This document shows, piece after piece, positions 57,762 to 64,000 of a stretch of 64,000 nucleotides of DNA. Position 1 is the stretch's first letter. Each line of letters opens with the position of its first letter. Source of the stretch: Vaginella massiliensis (lineage in GTDB: Bacteria; Bacteroidota; Bacteroidia; Flavobacteriales; Weeksellaceae). A program made the position numbers and the translations under genes. The notes under the pieces were generated by a model. The model had not been told where the DNA came from. It saw nothing but the letters and a program-made list of their open reading frames with translations, and made no database searches. The stretch spans positions 124,967-188,966 of the forward strand of contig NZ_LT593746.1 in NCBI RefSeq assembly GCF_900089075.1, in the 5' to 3' direction.

Positions 57762-58151
57762 CAAAAATTATTTTCTAAAAAAAATGTTTTTAAATTTATT
57801 TCTATTGATTATCAATTGTAATGTGTAGAAAAAAGCATTTCCGAAGCTTCTCACAAATGTTTACTGAGACCTTAGGATGCTTCGATGAAAAGATTTTTAA
57901 AAAAGATTACAAAAAAACGCTTCATCAAAAAACAATATCGCATCCAATTGTTTAGGAAAAACATCACCAAATACTTCAAACTGATTTTCATCACATAATA
58001 CCCTTCATTACTTTTGGATAGATTTACATTAAATAAACACTTATCCATTATTTCATAACATTTTATTAACATTAATACAAAATAATGATTCGACATTTGC
58101 TCAAAATTTTAACGCTACAATTCGATAAGTTTAGCAACTAAAAATCCCTTT

Positions 58152-60461
58152 ATGGAAAACATCTTTATTATTATCCTCATCACATTGGTACTTTTAGCAA
58201 TTCTAGACATTATGGTTGGTGTAAGTAACGATGCTGTAAACTTCTTGAATTCTGCTATTGGTTCTAAGGCAGCAAGTTTCAGAACCATCATGATTATTGC
58301 TTCTTTTGGTTTACTAATTGGTGCTATCTTCTCTAGTGGTATGATGGAGATCGCCCGGAGCGGAATTTTTGTACCGTCGATGTTTAGTTTCTACGATGTA
58401 ATTCTGATTTTCCTCTCGGTAATGATTGCAGATGTTATCCTGCTCGATTTATTCAATTATATCGGTTTCCCTACTTCTACCACGGTTTCCATTATCTTCG
58501 AACTCTTGGGTGCGGCAACTTGTTTGGCACTTATAAAGGTGATCGGTGGTGACCAAGCGTTGCACACAGTAGTAGATTATATCAACACCGAAAAGGCGTC
58601 CGAAATTGTCATCAGTATTGTATTGTCTGTTTTCCTATCTTTTATCATAGGTTCGGCGGTACAATATATCACCCGTTTTATTTTCACCTTCAATTCAGAA
58701 GCGAGAATAAAACGTTACGGAGGGCTTTTGGGAGGAGTTGCCATTACCGCTATCTCTTTTTTCATTTTGATAAAAGGAGCTAAAAACCTAACCTTTATTA
58801 ACGATGCTTCAAAAGCATGGATTGCCAACAACCAACTTCTTTTGATCGGAATAAACTTTGTTTTCTGGAGCATTTTTTCGCAGATTCTCATATTTCTAAA
58901 GGTAAACATCCTTCGCATTATTATCCTTATCGGAACCTTTGCTTTGGCTTTGGCTTTTGCAGGAAACGACTTGGTAAACTTCATCGGTGTGCCAATTGCG
59001 GCATTACAATCATACGATTTTTACATGGCGTCTGGAGCAACCGACCCAAATACTTATATGATGAGCGAATTGGCGAACAACAATGTGAAAGCGCCAGCAT
59101 ATTATTTGGTGATTGCGGGTGTCATCATGATTTTTACGCTTTGGACTTCTAAAAAGGCGAGAAATGTAATTCAGACAGAATTAAGCCTCAGTAAACAAGA
59201 TGAAGGTGTAGAAAAATTCAGTCCGAACTTGCTGTCGCGCGTCATCGTGAGAGGTGTAATATTGTTGGGTAATTTCATAGATAAGATCCTACCAAAATCT
59301 TTTCAGTTGCGTATAGAAAAGCGTTTCGAAAATCCGAAAAAACAAAAAACCCTTCAAACCGAAACTACAGACGAAGAAGCTTTTGATATGATTCGGGCTT
59401 CGGTAAACCTTTTGGTTGCCTCTATTCTAATCTCTATTGGTACTTCGTTGAAGCTTCCGCTTTCTACGACCTATGTAACCTTTATGGTGGCGATGGGAAC
59501 CTCTTTCGCAGACCGAGCTTGGGACAGAGATAGTGCAGTTTTCCGTGTGGCTGGAGTTTTCAATGTGATTGGCGGATGGTTCATGACTGGGATTACGGCG
59601 TTTGTGATGGCGGCTATCATTGCCCTTACGATGTTCTATGGTGGCGTAATTGGAATTTTGGGAATGATTATCGTTTTGGGAATCCTCCTTTTCCGTTCGC
59701 ACAAAAGTTACGAAGACAAAAGCAAGGCGAAAGAAGAAGTTTTGGTTAGCTTTACAGAAGAAGACATCAACTCTATACAAAAGATTTTAGCCAAAAACAA
59801 GAAACAAATCGGCAAGGCTTTGTCTAAATCAGCAGACAGTTTTGCTTTATCGGTAAAAGGAATAGAGCACGAAAATCTCGGATTTTTATCAGAAAACAGA
59901 AAGAAGATAAAGAAACTGATGTTTTCTGTAGAAGAACTGAAAATTAATTTCTACCGAATACTACGCACCATGGATCTTTCGAATATCAACTCGAGCAAGA
60001 TTTTCGTGCAATCGTTCGGATACATTCAGAACATTGTTATCAGTATCAATTTCATCAACAATTCTATCCATACCTATATCTTCAACAACCACAGACAGTT
60101 GAAACCCGAGCAGATAGAAGACCTGAAAGCCATCAATTCTGCCTACAAAAGACTGATGTTTTATATTTCTAAGCGATTTTTGGACGATGATTTGAGCAGT
60201 CTGACCGACGTCGAAAACCTGCGCAATTCTTTTGAAGAAGTCTTGAATGTTGCCATCAGCAACCAGATAGAACGAATTCAGCAACAAAACATTAGCCAAA
60301 AAAGTTCTACCCTGTATTTCACTATTCTTACCGAGATAGAATATACCGTAGAGCGAGTAGAAAAACTCATCAAGCTCTACAAAGGAATAGATGCACAAAT
60401 CGACGCACAATTGGAAGCGCAAAGCGATGAGCAAATCCACGAGCAAAACAATGAGCAATAG
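58152..60461 (+). CDS. PiT-family inorganic phosphate transporter with long cytosolic C-terminal domain
   Basis: 769 residues. The two PiT repeats are clear: MVGVSNDAVNFLNSAIGS near residue 20 and AGNDLVNFIGVPIAALQSY near 275, with about ten to twelve membrane helices to residue ~520. The final ~240 residues are soluble and helical, resembling a PhoU-like regulatory bundle; the very end is a DAQ/EAQ/DEQ repeat. PiT proteins import phosphate with protons or sodium; fused PhoU-like tails are common in Bacteroidota versions. Single gene with its own terminator. Confidence 0.88.
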   Translation: MENIFIIILITLVLLAILDIMVGVSNDAVNFLNSAIGSKAASFRTIMIIASFGLLIGAIFSSGMMEIARSGIFVPSMFSFYDVILIFLSVMIADVILLDLFNYIGFPTSTTVSIIFELLGAATCLALIKVIGGDQALHTVVDYINTEKASEIVISIVLSVFLSFIIGSAVQYITRFIFTFNSEARIKRYGGLLGGVAITAISFFILIKGAKNLTFINDASKAWIANNQLLLIGINFVFWSIFSQILIFLKVNILRIIILIGTFALALAFAGNDLVNFIGVPIAALQSYDFYMASGATDPNTYMMSELANNNVKAPAYYLVIAGVIMIFTLWTSKKARNVIQTELSLSKQDEGVEKFSPNLLSRVIVRGVILLGNFIDKILPKSFQLRIEKRFENPKKQKTLQTETTDEEAFDMIRASVNLLVASILISIGTSLKLPLSTTYVTFMVAMGTSFADRAWDRDSAVFRVAGVFNVIGGWFMTGITAFVMAAIIALTMFYGGVIGILGMIIVLGILLFRSHKSYEDKSKAKEEVLVSFTEEDINSIQKILAKNKKQIGKALSKSADSFALSVKGIEHENLGFLSENRKKIKKLMFSVEELKINFYRILRTMDLSNINSSKIFVQSFGYIQNIVISINFINNSIHTYIFNNHRQLKPEQIEDLKAINSAYKRLMFYISKRFLDDDLSSLTDVENLRNSFEEVLNVAISNQIERIQQQNISQKSSTLYFTILTEIEYTVERVEKLIKLYKGIDAQIDAQLEAQSDEQIHEQNNEQ

Positions 60462-60563
60462 CAGTTGTTGACATAACATCCGAAACAGTTGCTTTAATTG
60501 CAATTGATTTCGTTGACGCTTATTGCTGGTGTTATTTATATAATAATAAGGTTGTCCTAAAAA

Positions 60564-60599
60564 TAAAGAAAGCCAATCAAACGATTGGCTTTCTTTATT
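60564..60599. terminator. Bidirectional terminator
   Basis: Perfect stem AAAGAAAGCCAATC/GATTGGCTTTCTTT around AAAC, between converging genes. Confidence 0.92.
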
Positions 60600-60621
60600 A
60601 TATCATCTCGATGGTATCTGC

Positions 60622-62337
60622 TCAATATTGCTGAAAATCGGCTTTCAACTGCTCTATTTTAGCAACCAATTTCGATTTTACTTCCGTATAATCTTCTGGC
60701 TTTTCTAAGGTATCGTTCACCGAAAAATAAAATTTGATTTTGGGTTCTGTTCCAGAAGGTCTGCAAGCCACTTTGCTACCGTCTTCGGTATAAAAAATCA
60801 AAACATTAGACTTCGGCACCTCGATGGTTGTCTCTTCACCAGTGCGTAAGTTTTTAGAAATAGAGGTGAGATAATCATCGACTTTCACAATGGATGAACC
60901 CGCAATCTCTTTTGGAGGATTCGCCCTGAAATCGACCATCATCTTGGCAATGAGTTCTGCACCCTCTTTACCAGGTTTTACAAGCGCAATCAAATCTTCT
61001 TGATACGCTCCAACTTTGGTATAAATGTCGATCAACTTTCGATACAGTGAACTCCCTTTTGCTTTTTCGACAGCGGCTATTTCAGCAATCAGTAAAGACG
61101 AGGTGACCGAATCTTTATCGCGTACAAAATCACCAACCATAAATCCGAAAGATTCCTCACCGCCGCCAACAAACTTCAACCTTCCTTCTTCTCTACGAAT
61201 CATGTCTGCAATCCATTTGAATCCCGTAAGCCCTACCAAACATTCTACGCCAAATTGCTTGGCAATAGCATAAAATATATCGGAGGTCACAATCGTAGAA
61301 CCAATGAATTCTTTACCTGTAATTTTCCCGAGTTGTTGCCATTGTTCTAGCAAATAATACGTGAGCAATGTATTGGTCTGATTTCCGTTGAGCAACACCA
61401 TTTTCCCGTCCAAATCTCGTGTAGCAACGCCCAAACGGTCGGCATCTGGATCTGTACCTATCACCAAATCGGCGTTTAGTTCATCTGCCAGTTTCAATGC
61501 CATTGCCAAGGCTTCTGGCTCTTCTGGATTGGGAGATTTTACGGTTGGAAAATTTCCGTTTGGCTCTTTTTGTTCTTCAACCAAATGAAAATCTTTGAAA
61601 CCTGCTTGCTCAAATGCTTTTGGTGTGATGGCAATCGAAGTTCCATGAATGGTTGTAAAAACGATGCGAACGTCTTCTCGCCCTGTTTTGTTGAAGGTCG
61701 AATTCTCGATTGCTGCATCTATGAATTTTTGATCAACCTCTGCTCCAATATAGGTAAGCAATGCATCATTACCGTCGAATTTTATAGCAGTTGGCTCAAC
61801 TTTTCCTACCTCGGCAATAATCGCTTTGTCGTGCGGTGGAACAATTTGTCCGCCATCGTTCCAATAAACTTTATAACCGTTGTAGATTGGCGGATTGTGC
61901 GAAGCGGTGAGCACAATACCTGCGTCGCATTTGAAATGTCTTACTGCAAAAGACAATTCTGGAGTAGGTCGAAAACTTTCGAAAAGATAGACTGCTATGC
62001 CGTTTGATGTTAGAATATTGGCAACAATCCGAGCAAAGGTATCCGAATTGTGACGAACATCGTAGGCGATTGCGACCGATTTTGTCTTGTCTGGAAATTG
62101 TTGATTCAGGTAGTTTGCCAAACCTTGAGTTGCTGCGCCCAAGGTGTATTTGTTGAGGCGATTGGTTCCAACGCCCATTATACCTCGCATTCCGCCAGTA
62201 CCAAATTCCAAATCGCGATAAAATGAGTCGTCTAATTCGTTCGGGTCATTGTCGATCAAATGCTGAACTGCATTTCGCGTTTCTTCGTCGTAGGCTTCGC
62301 TGAGCCAAGTTTTTGCTCTATCTAAACTTGTATTCAT
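60622..62337 (-). CDS. Phospho-sugar mutase (phosphoglucomutase/phosphomannomutase family)
   Basis: 571 residues, alpha-D-phosphohexomutase fold with four domains. Phosphoserine loop GIVLTASHNPPIYNGYK near residue 143, metal loop GTDPDADRLG near 300, sugar-specificity loop GGGEESFGF near 390 and phosphate-binding RPSGTEPKIKFY near 520. It interconverts hexose 1- and 6-phosphates for glycan and glycogen metabolism. Which hexose is not decided by the motifs. Four bases after the next gene upstream. Confidence 0.92.
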   Translation of the reverse strand: MNTSLDRAKTWLSEAYDEETRNAVQHLIDNDPNELDDSFYRDLEFGTGGMRGIMGVGTNRLNKYTLGAATQGLANYLNQQFPDKTKSVAIAYDVRHNSDTFARIVANILTSNGIAVYLFESFRPTPELSFAVRHFKCDAGIVLTASHNPPIYNGYKVYWNDGGQIVPPHDKAIIAEVGKVEPTAIKFDGNDALLTYIGAEVDQKFIDAAIENSTFNKTGREDVRIVFTTIHGTSIAITPKAFEQAGFKDFHLVEEQKEPNGNFPTVKSPNPEEPEALAMALKLADELNADLVIGTDPDADRLGVATRDLDGKMVLLNGNQTNTLLTYYLLEQWQQLGKITGKEFIGSTIVTSDIFYAIAKQFGVECLVGLTGFKWIADMIRREEGRLKFVGGGEESFGFMVGDFVRDKDSVTSSLLIAEIAAVEKAKGSSLYRKLIDIYTKVGAYQEDLIALVKPGKEGAELIAKMMVDFRANPPKEIAGSSIVKVDDYLTSISKNLRTGEETTIEVPKSNVLIFYTEDGSKVACRPSGTEPKIKFYFSVNDTLEKPEDYTEVKSKLVAKIEQLKADFQQY

Positions 62338-62341
62338 GCTT

Positions 62342-63049
62342 TTATTTCTTGATTACTTGTGCCTGATCAGATACTTTGGTGTCTTTACGAGGGTCGCCAA
62401 TATACTGTATCAAAGCGGTGCCGCTCGCCTTTCCTATCAAAGCGCTTTTGGCATTTACAATAAAGTTTACATTGTCTTCTGCTAAGAATTCGGTGTCGTA
62501 CGCTACAAAATTACCCAAATCCAAATTTGACTGATCATAAGCTTTGACCAACAATTTGTTTACTGCTCCTTGTAAATTGATTTGAGATTGATTCTGAGCT
62601 TTGATTTCTACTTCATTGGCAATGATATAGGCTTCTTCTATACGCGCCTGATCTTTTATTTTTAAATCCAATTTATCTACATTCAGCGTGCCGCTCACCT
62701 TCACATCGGTAAGTCCGGAAATTTCAAGATCTTCAAGTTCTTTGGTCACATAGAGGTATACACGATAATTGTTGTAAGTGTCGACTTCTTGCGTTTCGGA
62801 TATCAAAACAATATTTCCTTTCGAATTGATTTTCAGATTATCGATGATGTTTTGATGGCTTTCGACCTCTACTCTGTTTTCGTTCCCTTGCAGTATTGTG
62901 ACTTGGCAGTTACAGTCGACTTCGATTGATTTTATGTGCTCGACTGCAACCTGATGCTTGATGTCGCCTGGTCCCTCGCCATCGATAGACGAGCTACAAG
63001 CTGTAAATGAGACCAGAGCTACTGTTGAGAGTAATAGTTTTTTTATCAT
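62342..63049 (-). CDS. GIN-domain (DUF2807) lipoprotein
   Basis: 235 residues. Signal peptide with lipobox FTAC at residue ~18, then a beta-solenoid-like adhesin domain of the head-GIN type (DUF2807), with repeated short strands such as DLEISGLTDVKVSGTLNVDKLDLKI. Usually a periplasmic or outer-membrane lipoprotein of unknown role in Bacteroidota. Lies between the glycosyltransferase (19 bases) and the mutase (4 bases), so all three are probably one operon. Confidence 0.85.
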   Translation of the reverse strand: MIKKLLLSTVALVSFTACSSSIDGEGPGDIKHQVAVEHIKSIEVDCNCQVTILQGNENRVEVESHQNIIDNLKINSKGNIVLISETQEVDTYNNYRVYLYVTKELEDLEISGLTDVKVSGTLNVDKLDLKIKDQARIEEAYIIANEVEIKAQNQSQINLQGAVNKLLVKAYDQSNLDLGNFVAYDTEFLAEDNVNFIVNAKSALIGKASGTALIQYIGDPRKDTKVSDQAQVIKK

Positions 63050-63067
63050 GTTGGTTGTTTTTTATAA

Positions 63068-64000
63068 TTAATATATGTTGATTTGATCTTTGATGGCGTA
63101 CATTTTTTTGTCTGATGTTTTACGAATAATCAACTCGCCAAGAAAAGCTGCTAAAAACAATTGAGTTCCTAAAACCATCGAAATCAACGCAATGTAAAAA
63201 TACGGATTATCGGTAACCAAACGTGCAGGCGTCTTGGTGATGTAGACTTTCATCAATTTGTCCAACCCAATATACGCGGCGCAGAAAAATCCCATCACAA
63301 ACATGACAGAACCCAAAAGTCCGAAAATATGCATCGGTCGATTGCCAAATTTGGAGATGAACGACAAGGTGATCAAATCTAAAAAGCCATTTACAAATCT
63401 GCTGGTGCCGAATTTCGAAACGCCGTATTTTCTTGCCTGATGCCGCACTTGTTTTTCGATGATGTTGCCATAACCATTGTATTTTGCCAAAACCGGAATA
63501 TAACGATGCATATCACCATACAACTCCAAACTTTTTGCCACCTCGGCACGGTAAGCTTTCAGACCACAATTGAAATCGTGCAACTGCAAACCCGAAGTTT
63601 TACGCGCTACTGCATTGAACAATTTCGAAGGTAGGTTTTTTGTGAATTTCGGATCTTGGCGTTTTTGTTTCCACCCCGAAACAATATCGGCTTGCTTGTT
63701 GATCAGCATGCTGTAGAGATTCGGGATTTCTTCAGGAAAATCTTGCAAATCGGCATCCATCGTAATGATCACCTGGCCTTCTGCTTGGGCAAATGCTGCA
63801 CTTAGCGCCTGCGATTTTCCGTAGTTTTTTCTGAAACGGATTGCCTTTATTTCTGGGTTGAATTTCGACATGTATTCGATTACCTGCCACGAGTCGTCTG
63901 TGCTACCATCGTCTACAAAAATCACTTCGAAGTTATAATCGTACTGATTGCATATTTTTTTGATACGTGAAAACAATTCTTCCAAAGAATCTTGTTCATT
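63068..64000 (-). CDS. Family 2 glycosyltransferase, DPM1/GtrB-like (cut by window edge)
   Basis: The frame is open to the last base (NEQDSLEELFSRI), so the N-terminus with PVY is outside; the TTG at 63985 is not the real start. GT-A motifs: VIFVDDGSTDDSW, ITMDADLQDFPEEI (DxD), then SGWKQKRQDP. Two C-terminal membrane helices (FGLLGSVMFVMGFFCAAYIGL and FYIALISMVLGTQLFLAAFLG regions). Likely transfers a sugar from a nucleotide donor to polyprenyl phosphate for envelope glycans. Confidence 0.9.
   Translation of the reverse strand, partial: NEQDSLEELFSRIKKICNQYDYNFEVIFVDDGSTDDSWQVIEYMSKFNPEIKAIRFRKNYGKSQALSAAFAQAEGQVIITMDADLQDFPEEIPNLYSMLINKQADIVSGWKQKRQDPKFTKNLPSKLFNAVARKTSGLQLHDFNCGLKAYRAEVAKSLELYGDMHRYIPVLAKYNGYGNIIEKQVRHQARKYGVSKFGTSRFVNGFLDLITLSFISKFGNRPMHIFGLLGSVMFVMGFFCAAYIGLDKLMKVYITKTPARLVTDNPYFYIALISMVLGTQLFLAAFLGELIIRKTSDKKMYAIKDQINIY

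Noticed and set aside
57872-58096. A 74-codon minus-strand open frame in the rpsL-transporter gap
   Set aside because: Very A+T-rich, no recognisable start site or family, biased composition; likely chance.
1-64000. CRISPR arrays, tRNA or rRNA genes
   Set aside because: No regularly spaced repeats and no cloverleaf or rRNA-like stretches were seen on either strand.

Overview
The window looks like a chromosomal segment of a flavobacterium (Bacteroidota, Flavobacteriales), probably a Weeksellaceae relative (Weeksella/Empedobacter/Chryseobacterium neighbourhood). This is inferred from gene content and style: Oar-type TonB receptor, type IX secretion tail, DUF2723 and YfhO membrane proteins, DUF6263 and DUF4834 proteins, lack of strong Shine-Dalgarno sites, and promoters of the Bacteroidota form TTTG-N19-TAnnTTTG (clearest before guaB and rplC). 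I cannot name a species.

Layout. 1-12150 is a core block: an FtsX-like permease end, two tandem outer-membrane barrels, a large DUF2723 membrane protein, guaB, an M1 peptidase, an unusual HExxH-CsaA fusion and dnaK. 12150-26590 is accessory DNA lying between two ~90% identical copies of the dnaK 3' end and its terminator. It holds a four-gene DNA repair operon (exonuclease, ATP-dependent ligase, DEXH helicase, PdeM endonuclease), a KatE-type catalase, an intact IS1595-type element with target duplication, a general stress protein, a TIGR01777 epimerase, and then an abrupt junction where an rRNA methylase and an RHS gene both lose their 5' ends. Behind the RHS C-terminus lie two small membrane-protein genes that look like immunity genes (one broken by an in-frame stop), a truncated lipoprotein and an IS3-family remnant. 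26700-34320 is a second scarred stretch: a glycerophosphodiesterase, a wrecked Oar-type receptor, a secreted lectin-like pair lying between two copies of the 3' part of a luciferase-like monooxygenase gene, a TPR fragment and a broken T9SS cargo gene.

34575-40157 returns to ordinary genes: DUF6263 lipoprotein, DUF4834, YfhO, a GT4 glycosyltransferase and a small membrane protein. 40207-57704 is the complete str-S10-spc-alpha ribosomal block on the minus strand (rpsL to rplQ, with fusA, secY, infA, rpoA). Visible terminators after rpsJ and rpsN and promoter-like boxes behind them suggest three transcription units. The rest holds a PiT-type phosphate transporter with a long cytosolic tail, a phosphohexomutase, a GIN-domain lipoprotein and a family-2 glycosyltransferase cut by the window edge.

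How it fits together: the core supplies translation, chaperone, purine and envelope functions. The accessory block adds DNA-break repair and peroxide defence, plus a contact-toxin remnant. The most interesting signals are the dnaK-tail repeats bounding the stress island, the head-to-head 5'-less gene junctions at ~23140 and ~33550, the RHS toxin/immunity remnant, the HExxH-CsaA fusion, the 9-A slippage tract at the catalase start, and a structured leader ahead of rplC.
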